Shown: positions 18,041 through 25,457 of the stretch, in pieces
Layout: the number at the start of each line of letters is the position of its first letter
Numbering within the stretch: the stretch's first letter is position 1
From: Nitrosovibrio sp. Nv4
GTDB lineage: Bacteria > Pseudomonadota > Gammaproteobacteria > Burkholderiales > SG8-39
Direction of reading: 5' to 3'
Assembly: GCA_945906765.1 (NCBI GenBank)
Contig: CAMDRF010000024.1
Span: forward strand, 1-35,605
DNA: 35,605 nt
Position numbers and translations under genes: made by a program
Notes under the pieces: generated by a model
Database searches by the model: none
Seen by the model: only the letters and a program-made list of their open reading frames with translations
Told to the model about the DNA's origin: nothing

Positions 18041-18616
18041 ATGAACAAGAACTCGCTGTTCGCGATCCTGCTGCGCTCGCCGTGGTGGATCAGCATTGCC
18101 GTCGGCGCCGGGCTTTTCGCGCTCGCGAGGGCGATGTTGCCCGAAGCCTATGCGCCCTACGCGATTTTCACAGCTCTGCCGTTCCTCGTCATCGGCAGCT
18201 ATGCCGGCTGGCAGCAGCTGCGCGCACCCAGCGCCGAACGGATCGCCGCCACGCTCGAATCCCTACGCGCCCTGTCCTGGGATGAGTTCTCGCGCGCTCT
18301 CGAAAACGCCTTCCGGCGTGACGGCTACAGCGTCAGTCGACTGAACATCGCCGGGGCCGATCTCGAACTGACCAAATCAGGACGCGTTTCACTGGTCGGC
18401 TGCAAGCGCTGGAAAGTCGCCCGCGCCGGCATCGAACCGCTGCGCGAGCTCGATGCCACGAGGCAGGCGCGCGAAGCGCACGAGTGCATCTATGTCGCCG
18501 CGGGCGAGATCACCGAAAACGCGCGCGCATTCGCAGCGGAGAAGAACATAAAACTGCTGCACGATGCCGAGCTAGCGAAACTCCTTCTTGATGTAAAACG
18601 TCTGCAGGCTCGCTAG
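18041..18616 (+). CDS. Membrane-anchored Mrr-like restriction endonuclease domain protein
   Basis: This 191-residue protein has two membrane segments at about residues 14-32 (PWWISIAVGAGLFALARAML) and 38-57 (YAIFTALPFLVIGSYAGW), followed by a cytoplasmic Mrr_cat-like domain. The domain shows LSWDEFSRALENAFRRDGYSV (about 76-96), then GADLELTKSGRVSLVGCKRWKV (Asp near 106, Lys near 122). Active Mrr nucleases usually carry QxK at that site; here the Gln position is Gly (VGCK), so catalytic activity is doubtful. The ATG at 18041 was chosen because it starts the hydrophobic N terminus, although no clear ribosome binding site precedes it. It is separated from gltL by a terminator and is convergent with mrr. 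Confidence 0.8.
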   Translation: MNKNSLFAILLRSPWWISIAVGAGLFALARAMLPEAYAPYAIFTALPFLVIGSYAGWQQLRAPSAERIAATLESLRALSWDEFSRALENAFRRDGYSVSRLNIAGADLELTKSGRVSLVGCKRWKVARAGIEPLRELDATRQAREAHECIYVAAGEITENARAFAAEKNIKLLHDAELAKLLLDVKRLQAR

Positions 18617-18668
18617 CTCAGGGTGTCCACATTATCGGATGAGGTATTACATCCCCTGGATCCGTTGT

Positions 18669-18679
18669 TAGCCGTTAAC
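18669..18679 (+). repeat. Left copy of 11-bp inverted repeat flanking mrr
   Basis: TAGCCGTTAAC at 18669-18679 is the exact reverse complement of GTTAACGGCTA at 19600-19610. The two copies bracket the mrr gene, and the left one includes the mrr stop codon. They may mark the ends of a transferred segment or be coincidental. Confidence 0.5.
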
Positions 18680-19583
18680 CCTCAATAAAATAATCACTGT
18701 CGATTTTCTTCGTTTCATACGATGTGACTGGAGTGACCCCGACATTGTGGTCAATCATGAGTTGGGATAACTGCTCACCGTCTATTAGCACGATCTTGGA
18801 ATCAATTTTCGCCACATAGTCCTCGGCTTCGCGGCTGAAATCGGAAGTGGTGATGAAAATTCCCTTCTTCGCACGGTGTCCTTGCAGAGCGCCCGCGAAC
18901 TTTTGTATTTCCGGGCGCCCGATCGTAGCCTGCCACCGCTTGGCTTGAATGTAGATGACATCGAGGCCAAGGCGATCTTCGTTAATGATGCCGTCAATAC
19001 CTTCATCGCCGCTGCGACCGATAGCTTTTCCGGCTTCCTTTCGAGAACCGCCATAGCCCATTTTCACGAGGACGTCGATGACGAGACGCTCAAAAAAGGA
19101 TGGAGAACATTCAGTGACGGTTTTTAGAAGCTCAGCGGAGAGATCTTCGCGCAGCTTCTGATACGCCGTTTCCAGAAGCTCGCCAGGTGTTTGGCGGGTT
19201 TCTGTTTCAGTAGATCCTGTGGTTTCTTCCTGTTCTCGGTGCTTTGCTCTGAACTCCACGAACTCGGGGAATTGCTCCAAGAATTTCACATTGATTTCCG
19301 ATGGATTCTTGGACAGAACTTCCCGGCCCCGCTGTGTTATGCGGAAATATCCGCGCCGAGTTGTCTCCAATAGAGCCGCCTTACTCATATAGGATCGCGC
19401 CCAGGCAACGCGGTTATTGAATCTTGGCTGTTGGCCGCTCGGTAGCAATTCTTTCTTTTCTGCGTCCGTAAGTCCGAACTGTTCGGACAATCCCTCGATT
19501 GCTTCCCGCAGAGAATGTTCGTTTCCGTCCGTACCGAAACGAAGCAGGGGAAGCATGATCGACTGGTAATCAGGTATCGCCAT
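18675..19583 (-). CDS. mrr: Mrr-type restriction endonuclease (type IV)
   Basis: Mrr cleaves modified (methylated) foreign DNA. The 302-residue length matches E. coli Mrr. The N-terminal ~95 residues form the winged-helix Mrr_N domain (YQSIMLPLLRFGTDG, RVAWARSYMSKAALLE, RRGYFRITQRGREVL). The catalytic domain has FERLVIDVLVKMGYGG (about 163-178), SGDEGIDGIINEDRLGLDVI with the metal-binding Asp near 198, and YIQAKRW with the QxK motif near 212-214. Its base composition is clearly less GC-rich than the neighbouring genes, pointing to horizontal transfer. A short inverted repeat flanks it. It would destroy DNA bearing the wrong methylation, which matters beside a type I methyltransferase 10 kb away. 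Confidence 0.9.
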   Translation of the reverse strand: MAIPDYQSIMLPLLRFGTDGNEHSLREAIEGLSEQFGLTDAEKKELLPSGQQPRFNNRVAWARSYMSKAALLETTRRGYFRITQRGREVLSKNPSEINVKFLEQFPEFVEFRAKHREQEETTGSTETETRQTPGELLETAYQKLREDLSAELLKTVTECSPSFFERLVIDVLVKMGYGGSRKEAGKAIGRSGDEGIDGIINEDRLGLDVIYIQAKRWQATIGRPEIQKFAGALQGHRAKKGIFITTSDFSREAEDYVAKIDSKIVLIDGEQLSQLMIDHNVGVTPVTSYETKKIDSDYFIEG

Positions 19584-19599
19584 GTGCGATTCTACTGTT

Positions 19600-19610
19600 G
19601 TTAACGGCTA
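19600..19610 (+). repeat. Right copy of 11-bp inverted repeat flanking mrr
   Basis: GTTAACGGCTA, the reverse complement of the copy at 18669-18679. It lies 17 bp upstream of the mrr start codon, in the spacer shared with the antitoxin-like gene. Confidence 0.5.
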
Positions 19611-19622
19611 CCGCTGTATGCG

Positions 19623-19970
19623 CTACGCCGCCTGCAGCAGAAACTCGACTTTGACCGCCTCGAAGGGAAAGACAACGCCGCCGCTTTTTGCGCGATCAAG
19701 CAGGCCAGCGTTCAGCAACGCGATGACATCACCATGCACGGCCTTCACGTCGCGATTCACGCGACGTGCCGCCTCGCGAATGGAAACCGGCCCAGCACCG
19801 CATAGTGCCTTGAGCAATTCCCATCGCTTCGCGGTCAATACCTGCCACAGCAACTCAGGGGTGGCAAAGCTGATGCGGGCGGCCTTCTGAGGTTTGCCCG
19901 TCTTCCAGCCATGCAGAAAGTCGTCCATCGAAGCGGCGGGTTTGCGCACATCAAGCGTCACGGTTTTCAA
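19623..19970 (-). CDS. HVO_A0114-type putative DNA-binding (antitoxin-like) protein
   Basis: The ~115-residue protein carries a winged-helix core: RISFATPELLWQVLTAKRWELLKALCGAGPVSIREAARRVNRDVKAVHGDVIALLNAGLLDR in separate blocks around residues 33-95, ending in GGVVFPFEAVKVEFLLQAA. This matches the HVO_A0114 family of predicted DNA-binding proteins, often found as the antitoxin half next to a TumE/DUF6516-type toxin. The TTG start at 19970 is preferred because AGGTGGAAC precedes it and homologues begin with a KTVTL-like strand. An in-frame ATG at 20021 would add 17 residues. No toxin gene is recognisable next to it, so it may be an orphan. Confidence 0.72.
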   Translation of the reverse strand: MKTVTLDVRKPAASMDDFLHGWKTGKPQKAARISFATPELLWQVLTAKRWELLKALCGAGPVSIREAARRVNRDVKAVHGDVIALLNAGLLDRAKSGGVVFPFEAVKVEFLLQAA

Positions 19971-20042
19971 TGTTCCACCTCGCAATGTGGAATACCAAGG
20001 CTTGCCAGCGTTGTCAATCACTCCAACGCTCGCAACCGGGAT

Positions 20043-20561
20043 TCAATCGGGCTTGATGCTTGCTTTTTCAAGGTCAGTGATCCAGGAAGAAAGGTCGTCT
20101 TCCTCAATGGAAATTCTGGTTGCGTGCACCTCTACGCAATGCGTACCGCCGACGGCGGACAGGAGGTGGGCGTGCAGCTGGACGCCGCCGCCCAGCGGCA
20201 CGGCATAAACCGCCACGAACGTCCTGTCGTCCAGCCGCGCCTTGAGAATCTGGGAGGACGGCGGCGTGCCCGTTCTGGCCGCCAGTGACCTGGTAATCGC
20301 ACTCGCACACTCCAGAGGCGTCATGCCTGCCACAGCTGCGGGCGTGAAAACAGCAACTGTGTAAGGGTCTTCCGACCCCAGAAATCGCAATTGCGGCTGG
20401 GACGCATTCCCGGGGTGTACCTCCATCTTCATTTGAGGGATGCCGGGAATGGCCACCTTGAATTTTGGCGACGCGACCTCGAAGGCAAAGCCCTCCGCCC
20501 TGCAGGGCAAGCTTGCGGAAAGGACCAGGACCATGCCCCAACCCAATAGCGCTCGCGCCAT
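20043..20561 (-). CDS. Secreted hypothetical protein
   Basis: I do not recognise this 172-residue protein. It starts with a clear signal peptide (MARALLGWGMVLVLSASLPC, likely cleavage after CRA, before EGF). The mature part is a beta-rich sequence with one or two Cys, ending in SSWITDLEKASIKPD. The start ATG at 20561 is preceded by AAGGGGGG at good distance, which supports a real gene. It is divergent from the dehydrogenase gene and lies 72 bp upstream of the antitoxin-like gene on the same strand. A periplasmic location is inferred. Confidence 0.7.
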   Translation of the reverse strand: MARALLGWGMVLVLSASLPCRAEGFAFEVASPKFKVAIPGIPQMKMEVHPGNASQPQLRFLGSEDPYTVAVFTPAAVAGMTPLECASAITRSLAARTGTPPSSQILKARLDDRTFVAVYAVPLGGGVQLHAHLLSAVGGTHCVEVHATRISIEEDDLSSWITDLEKASIKPD

Positions 20562-20623
20562 CAGCCCCCCTTGTGCCGTGCAAGAATAGAGTGGATACGA
20601 ACCAATTATAAGGAGACGGGTTC

Positions 20624-21502
20624 ATGAGCACGGTGGCATTCATAGGATTGGGCGCGATGGGCTCGCGCATGGCGATGAACCTGCACGCGGCAGGCCATTC
20701 ATTGAGGGTTTTCAATAGAAGTAAAGAAAAAACAAAGCAATTCGCGGACAAGGGCATCGAGGTGTGCGATTCGCCGGCGGCGGCGGCGAAGGGCGCGGAG
20801 TTCGTGTGCTCGATCGTTTCGGACGACATTGCGACACGCGAGGTGATGCTGGGCGCCGCGGGTGTGATTGGCGCAGCGGCGGCCGGCACGATCATCCTGG
20901 ATTCGAGCACCAACACGCCGGCCATGTCGCGCGAAGCGGCCAAGGCCGCGGCGGCGAAGGGAGTTATCTACCTCGATGCACCGGTCTCCGGTTCGCTCGC
21001 GCAGGCGCAGGGCAAGGAGCTGGTGATTCTGGTCGGCGGCGACAAGGCCGCGTTCGACAAGGCGCAGCCGCTCCTGATGGCGATGGGACGCATGGTGCGC
21101 CGCATCGGCGATACCGGCGCCGGCGCGACGCTGAAACTGATCAACAACATGCTTTCGGCGTCGCTGACGGCGGCGATCGCGGAGGCCGCGCAGGTGGCCG
21201 AGGCGGCGAACCTGGACCGCGACGCCACGATGGAAGTCCTCAACGAAGGCGCGGCCGGCTCGCGCCTGATGAAGACCAAGCTGCCGAAGATCTTCAAGCG
21301 CGACTTCTCGGCGCAGTTCCAGCTCGAACTCATGGACAAGGACCTGCGCTACTTCCTCGCGCTGGCGCAGGAGCAGGACCGCCCGGCGCCGATCGCCTCG
21401 CTGGTGCGCAGCCAGTACCAGGCGGCCCGGCGCGCGCAGTTCGGCAAACTCGATTCCTGCGCCGTGTTCCTGCAGGCCGCGGGCGAAAAGCCGAAAACGT
21501 AG
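20624..21502 (+). CDS. NAD(P)-dependent oxidoreductase, 3-hydroxyisobutyrate dehydrogenase family
   Basis: The 292-residue enzyme is a beta-hydroxyacid dehydrogenase. The dinucleotide motif GLGAMGSRMAMNL starts at residue 7. The substrate motif DAPVSGSLAQAQGKELVILVGG lies around 119-140. The catalytic Lys is in GAGATLKLINNML near residue 171, and a C-terminal all-helical domain follows. Family members oxidise 3-hydroxyisobutyrate, tartronate semialdehyde or similar acids; which one applies here cannot be said. The ATG at 20624 has an AAGGAGA ribosome binding site. Residues NRSKEKTKQFADK are encoded by an unusually AT-rich patch. A perfect 26-bp inverted repeat starts 3 bp after the stop. Confidence 0.9.
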   Translation: MSTVAFIGLGAMGSRMAMNLHAAGHSLRVFNRSKEKTKQFADKGIEVCDSPAAAAKGAEFVCSIVSDDIATREVMLGAAGVIGAAAAGTIILDSSTNTPAMSREAAKAAAAKGVIYLDAPVSGSLAQAQGKELVILVGGDKAAFDKAQPLLMAMGRMVRRIGDTGAGATLKLINNMLSASLTAAIAEAAQVAEAANLDRDATMEVLNEGAAGSRLMKTKLPKIFKRDFSAQFQLELMDKDLRYFLALAQEQDRPAPIASLVRSQYQAARRAQFGKLDSCAVFLQAAGEKPKT

Positions 21503-21504
21503 AC

Positions 21505-21562
21505 GTAAAACAGGGACAGACCACGTTTTCCTGCGAGAAAACGTGGTCTGTCCCTGTTTTAC
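21505..21562. repeat. Perfect 26-bp inverted repeat (6-nt loop)
   Basis: Arms 21505-21530 and 21537-21562 are exact reverse complements, with loop CTGCGA. The arm contains CAGGGACAGACCACGTTTTC. It lies between the dehydrogenase stop and the broken gene that ends at 21570 on the other strand. It can fold into a very long hairpin in either transcript, so it may end or stabilise both. From memory this motif resembles dispersed REP-like palindromes in betaproteobacteria, but no transposase is present in the window. Confidence 0.85.
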
Positions 21563-21569
21563 TGTTTTG

Positions 21570-21984
21570 CTAGTGGCGCTCGATGCGCTCGAGTTCCCGC
21601 TCTGGCGACTCGGCCTGCTTCTGTGCCTGGAACGAACCCAGCCGCGGCGTAAGCGACGCCGCTTCCGCGTCGCGCGAGGTCCGCTCCTCGATTTGTCGCG
21701 CGCGCTCTCCGGTCACAATGGACTCTGCCCCGCGGGTATCGTCGGATCGCGACGCGGCCCCGGCGGGCTGATCGGCACGTGGCGCTGCCGGTTGCGGATG
21801 CGCACCGCATACTCGTTGCCGGGCTTGCCGACCACATACGCCCGCCCTTCATGCCAGTAGACGGGCAACTGCCGTCCATCGCTGCGGTCGTACAGGCTGA
21901 CATCGGCCAGGCCGCCGACCGCAACGGCATGGGTGGAAAACGCGGCGCCGCAGCGCCGCAAAAGCAAGTTTCAGGGGTTTCATC
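21570..21984 (-). pseudogene. Broken gene for a secreted protein (three frames)
   Basis: A good ribosome binding site (TTGGAGG) and ATG at 21984 open a signal-peptide start (MKPLKLAFAAL). The plausible mature part (ADVSLYDRSDGRQLPVYWHE, then GKPGNEYAVRIRNRQ) continues in another frame, and a charged C-terminal piece (TSRDAEAASLTPRLGSF, then ESPERELERIERH) lies in the third frame, ending at a TAG complementary to 21570-21572. The first frame change falls in a GC-rich repeat near 21955-21965 and the second near 21775. The parts fit a single ancestral secreted protein, shortened and frameshifted. An intact short gene at 21713-21967 is the alternative, but it would lack a proper signal peptide. 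Function unknown. Confidence 0.45.
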
Positions 21985-22091
21985 GACCATCCTCCAAGTG
22001 TGGGTACAGAGGGATGAAACGAATGCCCGAACCAAAAAAGTTAAACGCAACTCGCGTAGAATCCGCGCCTCTGCGAACGGGCTACCCCTAC

Positions 22092-22463
22092 ATGACAAGC
22101 AAGAAAACCTACGATTGCAGCAAATGCCCCGGCTACTGCTGCAGCTATCCCCTGATCGAAGTCTCCAAGACCGACATCGGCCGGCTGGCGAAGCATTTCG
22201 ACCTGGACTACGAAACCGCCGAGGAACGCTTTACCCTGTACGACAAGGAAGAAAAGGTGCGCGGCCTGCGCAAGCAGAAGGACGAGTTCTTCGGCAGCGT
22301 GTGCCGGTTTTTCGATCTCAAGGAACGCCGCTGCACCGTGTACCAGGCCCGTCCGGCCGCCTGCCGCGGCTATCCCTACAGCAAGGATTGCGGCTACTGG
22401 GAATTCCTGAAATTCGAGCGCAAGCTCCAGGACGATAAGGAATTCGTCGCGATGACGAGGTGA
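22092..22463 (+). CDS. YkgJ-family cysteine-cluster protein
   Basis: A 123-residue cytoplasmic protein with the YkgJ/CxxCxxCC pattern: YDCSKCPGYCCSYP near residues 8-21, then VCRFFDLKERRCTVYQARP (about 74-92) and CRGYPYSKDCGYW (about 95-107). Such Cys clusters are thought to bind a metal, probably zinc or an iron-sulfur cluster; the biological role is unknown. The ATG at 22092 puts the first Cys close to the N terminus as in the family. The frame is open upstream, and ATGs at 22014 and 22023 are possible alternatives. The stop abuts the stop of the TPP-enzyme gene. Confidence 0.82.
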   Translation: MTSKKTYDCSKCPGYCCSYPLIEVSKTDIGRLAKHFDLDYETAEERFTLYDKEEKVRGLRKQKDEFFGSVCRFFDLKERRCTVYQARPAACRGYPYSKDCGYWEFLKFERKLQDDKEFVAMTR

Positions 22464-24137
22464 CTATTTTCTTGCCAGCGCGGCAGCCCGCAGGCCCGAG
22501 AGCGTGGCCGAGGGCGCGATCGCCTCGGGATCGATCCTGAGTTCGAGGATCGCGGGCTTGGCCGAGGCCACGGCGCGCTGAAAGGCGGGCGCGAAATCGG
22601 CGGTGCGCTCCACTGTTTCGCCATGGCCGCCGAAGGCGCGCGCATAGGCGGCAAAATCGGGATTCGCCAGTTCCGTGCCCGAGACGCGGCCCGGGTACTC
22701 GCGCTCCTGGTGCATGCGGATCGTGCCGTACATGCCGTTGTTCACCACCAGCACGATGATCGGCGCGCCGTACTGGATGGCGGTGGCGAACTCCTGCCCG
22801 TTCATGAGGAACTCGCCGTCGCCGGCGATCGCGACCACGCTGCGCGCGGGCGCCGCGATCTTCGCCGCCACCGCGGCGGGCACGCTGTAGCCCATCGAAC
22901 CGCTGGTGGGCGCGAGCTGCGTGCGCCACCCCTTGTACTGGAAATGGCGGTGCAGCCAGCTCGCAAAATTACCTGCTCCGTTGGTGACGATCGCGTCCTC
23001 GGGCAGGTTCTGCGACAGCCAGGCGATGACTTCGCCGTAGTGCAGCGTACCGGGCATGGGAATGGGTTTACTCCATTCCAGATAACTTGAATGCATTTCC
23101 TTCGTGCTGTCTTTCCAGGAAGGTGTTTTTATGCGGGAAAGAGCGAGAACAAATTCCTCGTAGTTCGAGTTGATCGGCAGCGCCGCGCGGTAGACGCGCC
23201 CAAGTTCCTCGGCGCCCGACTGCACGTGAATCAGGACCTGCTTCGGCGCCGGCACCTCAAGCAGCGTATAGGCGCTGGTCGTCATTTCGCCCAGGCGCTC
23301 GCCGATCACCAGCAGCAGGTCCGCATCCTTGACGCGCTGCGCGAGCTTCGGATTGACGCCGATGCCGATGTCGCCCGCGTAGTTCGGATGCCGGTTGTCG
23401 AAGTAATCCTGGCAGCGGAAGCCGCAGCCCACCGCAATTCCGGTGGCCTCCGCCCAGGCGCGCAGCCCGTCGATCGCCTGCTTCGTCCAGCCGCCGCCGC
23501 CGATCAGCAGCAACGGCCGCTTTGCGCCCGAGAGCAGGCGCTCGAGTTCTATCATGTCCGCGGGCGACGGTGCGGCGCGTGCGGTGCGGAAATGCGGCGC
23601 ATCGGCGACCGCGGCCTCCGAAAACAGCATGTCCTCGGGCAGCGCAAGCAGCACCGGGCCCGGCCTGCCCGATGTCGCAGTGTGAAATGCGTGGCTCACA
23701 TATTCGGGGATGCGCTCGGCGCGGTCGATCTGCGCCACCCATTTTGTAAGCGGGCCGTACATGCGCCGGTAGTCCACTTCCTGGAAGGCTTCGCGCTCGA
23801 CGAAATCGTTGCCGACCTGGCCGACGAACACCAGCATCGGCGTCGAATCCTGGAACGCGGTGTGCACGCCGACCGCGCCATTTGTGGCGCCCGGGCCGCG
23901 CGTCACGAACAGCACGCCCGGCTCGCCGGTGAGCTTGGCCCACGCATCCGCCATGTAGGACGCGCCGCCTTCTTGGCGGCAAATCACGAACTTCAACTTG
24001 TCGCGCAGGTCGTGCAGGCCATCGAGCACCGGCAGGAAACTCTCGCCCGGCACACCGAACGCGGCGCGCACGCCGTGCCCGGCAAGCGCGTCGGCGAGGA
24101 TCCTGCCGCCGTGGCGTATTTTCAGATCGGACTTCAC
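22464..24137 (-). CDS. Thiamine pyrophosphate-dependent enzyme, acetolactate-synthase-like
   Basis: This 557-residue enzyme has the three-domain layout of the ALS/POX/benzoylformate decarboxylase family. The cofactor-activating Glu is in VICRQEGGASYMADAWAK (about residue 53) and the TPP/Mg motif GDGEFLMNGQEF...NN lies near 436-463. The PFGVPGE-like start AAFGVPGESFLPVLDGL fits the family. Family members act on 2-keto acids; the true substrate cannot be read. The start is GTG at 24137, giving the classic 4-bp GTGA overlap with the hydrolase stop. It ends a NIPSNAP-hydrolase-TPP operon, so a catabolic role is more likely than branched-chain amino acid synthesis. A patch around ALSRIKTPSWKDSTKEMHSS is unusually AT-rich. 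Confidence 0.88.
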   Translation of the reverse strand: MKSDLKIRHGGRILADALAGHGVRAAFGVPGESFLPVLDGLHDLRDKLKFVICRQEGGASYMADAWAKLTGEPGVLFVTRGPGATNGAVGVHTAFQDSTPMLVFVGQVGNDFVEREAFQEVDYRRMYGPLTKWVAQIDRAERIPEYVSHAFHTATSGRPGPVLLALPEDMLFSEAAVADAPHFRTARAAPSPADMIELERLLSGAKRPLLLIGGGGWTKQAIDGLRAWAEATGIAVGCGFRCQDYFDNRHPNYAGDIGIGVNPKLAQRVKDADLLLVIGERLGEMTTSAYTLLEVPAPKQVLIHVQSGAEELGRVYRAALPINSNYEEFVLALSRIKTPSWKDSTKEMHSSYLEWSKPIPMPGTLHYGEVIAWLSQNLPEDAIVTNGAGNFASWLHRHFQYKGWRTQLAPTSGSMGYSVPAAVAAKIAAPARSVVAIAGDGEFLMNGQEFATAIQYGAPIIVLVVNNGMYGTIRMHQEREYPGRVSGTELANPDFAAYARAFGGHGETVERTADFAPAFQRAVASAKPAILELRIDPEAIAPSATLSGLRAAALARK

Positions 24138-25066
24138 GCGCCCCACGCCGCGCGCAGCGCGCGCGCGCAATCTGCAAGCGCGGAGTTCGCAGTATCGAGC
24201 ACGCGGCCCATGGTGACGAAGCCGTGGGCCATGTCGGAATACTCGCGGTACTCCGTTGGGACGCCGTCCTTTTTCAATTTTTCAGCATAAGCGCGACCCT
24301 CATCCAACAGCGGATCGAAGCCCGCGGTCATGACGTAAGCCGGCGGCAGCCCGGCGAGGCTCTTCGCCAGCAGCGGCGAAGCGCGCCAGTCGAGCCAGTC
24401 TTCCTCGCGCGCCAGGTAGTGACCGCGGAAATAAATCATGCTCTTCTTGGTGAGCAGGTAGCCCTCGCCATTGCCGTCGATCGAGGGATGGCCGAGCCGC
24501 TGGTCGGTCGCCGGATAGATGAGCAGCTGGAAGGAAATCGCCGGGCCGCCCGCGTCGCGCGCCATGAGGGCGACCGCGGCGGCGAGATTGCCGCCCGCAC
24601 TGTCGCCTCCCACCGCGATCTGTGCGGGATTTATTTTCAGCGAACTGGAATTCTTTGAAATAAAAATCAAAGACGAAAAACAATCATCCACTGCCGCGGG
24701 AAAAGGCGATTCCGGCGCCTTGCGGTATTCCACCGAGAACACCGCGCAGCGCGCGCCGTTGGCGAGCGTGCGGCAGACCACGTCGTGCGTGTCCAGGTCG
24801 CCGATCACCCAGCCGCCGCCGTGCAGGTAGACCAGCGCCGGCAGCACTTCGTCTTTGCCGGCGCCTTTCGGGCGGTAGGCGCGCACCGGCACCGGACCGG
24901 GCGCGAGCAGCAACTGCACCGACTCGACCGGCGGTGGATCCGGCGTCAGCGGCCCGCGCGTATCGCGGTAGAAACGCCGCGCCACCGCCGGCGGCACCTC
25001 GTGGTACGGCGGCAGCGGCGAATTTGCCGCTTTTTCAAGCAGCGCTGAGAGTTGCGGATGAAGCAT
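24134..25066 (-). CDS. Alpha/beta-hydrolase of the hormone-sensitive lipase group
   Basis: The 310-residue enzyme hydrolyses short acyl esters in related proteins. The oxyanion motif HGGGW is near residues 82-86, the nucleophile is in GGDSAGGN with Ser near 154, the Asp is probably in MTAGFDPLLDEG (about 250) and the His in DMAHGF (about 281). The start ATG at 25066 overlaps the stop of the NIPSNAP gene by one base (TAATG), and the stop overlaps the next GTG, so three genes are tightly coupled. Residues FISKNSSSLKIN before the nucleophile are encoded by a markedly AT-rich patch. Confidence 0.9.
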   Translation of the reverse strand: MLHPQLSALLEKAANSPLPPYHEVPPAVARRFYRDTRGPLTPDPPPVESVQLLLAPGPVPVRAYRPKGAGKDEVLPALVYLHGGGWVIGDLDTHDVVCRTLANGARCAVFSVEYRKAPESPFPAAVDDCFSSLIFISKNSSSLKINPAQIAVGGDSAGGNLAAAVALMARDAGGPAISFQLLIYPATDQRLGHPSIDGNGEGYLLTKKSMIYFRGHYLAREEDWLDWRASPLLAKSLAGLPPAYVMTAGFDPLLDEGRAYAEKLKKDGVPTEYREYSDMAHGFVTMGRVLDTANSALADCARALRAAWGA

Positions 25067-25407
25067 TATTTCGTTGCGGCGAGCATCTTTTTCAACCGCT
25101 CGACGAAGAACGGCGCGCATTTCATGATGCGCGTTTCCTGGGAAATCATGAACGGGCGGTTTTTGCCCAGGTAGGCCTGCCACTCGGGGTCCGCCTGCAT
25201 CGCGGCGCGCCGGCGATCGCGCTCGTTCAGGTCGTCGTAGGCCCACATGTGTATTACCAGGTTCAGCTCGCCGACCTCGGTGGTGTAGTAACCGACCATG
25301 TCCGGCAGATGTTTCAGCTGCACCTTCATCCCGAACTGCTCGTAATTCTTGAAATATTCCGCCGCCTTGCCAACCTGCAGCGTATAAATGCGCTCCTCGA
25401 CGTACAT
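25066..25407 (-). CDS. NIPSNAP-family protein
   Basis: A 113-residue protein with the NIPSNAP/dimeric alpha-beta-barrel pattern: YVEERIYTLQVGKAAEYFKNY at residues 2-22, then GYYTTEVGELNLVIHMWAYDD (about 39-59) and a C-terminal FVERLKKML. Such small proteins often accompany catabolic enzymes; no catalytic function can be assigned. It is the first gene of the operon with the lipase-like hydrolase and the TPP enzyme, and is divergent from the CoA-binding protein gene over 50 bp. The start ATG at 25407 is preceded by a GGGAGGG-like site. Confidence 0.87.
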   Translation of the reverse strand: MYVEERIYTLQVGKAAEYFKNYEQFGMKVQLKHLPDMVGYYTTEVGELNLVIHMWAYDDLNERDRRRAAMQADPEWQAYLGKNRPFMISQETRIMKCAPFFVERLKKMLAATK

Positions 25408-25457
25408 TTTCCCTCCCAGCGTATTTTCGTTTATGAGGCTTGGATTATAGTATCCGC

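Noticed and set aside
18660-19615. Integron-type attC sites at the ends of mrr
   Set aside because: GTTAGCC and GTTAACG do not fit the GTTRRRY core and no paired R'/L' boxes were seen.
21543-21860. Short plus-strand gene after the inverted repeat
   Set aside because: It begins inside the inverted repeat and runs antisense to the better-supported broken gene; no ribosome binding site.
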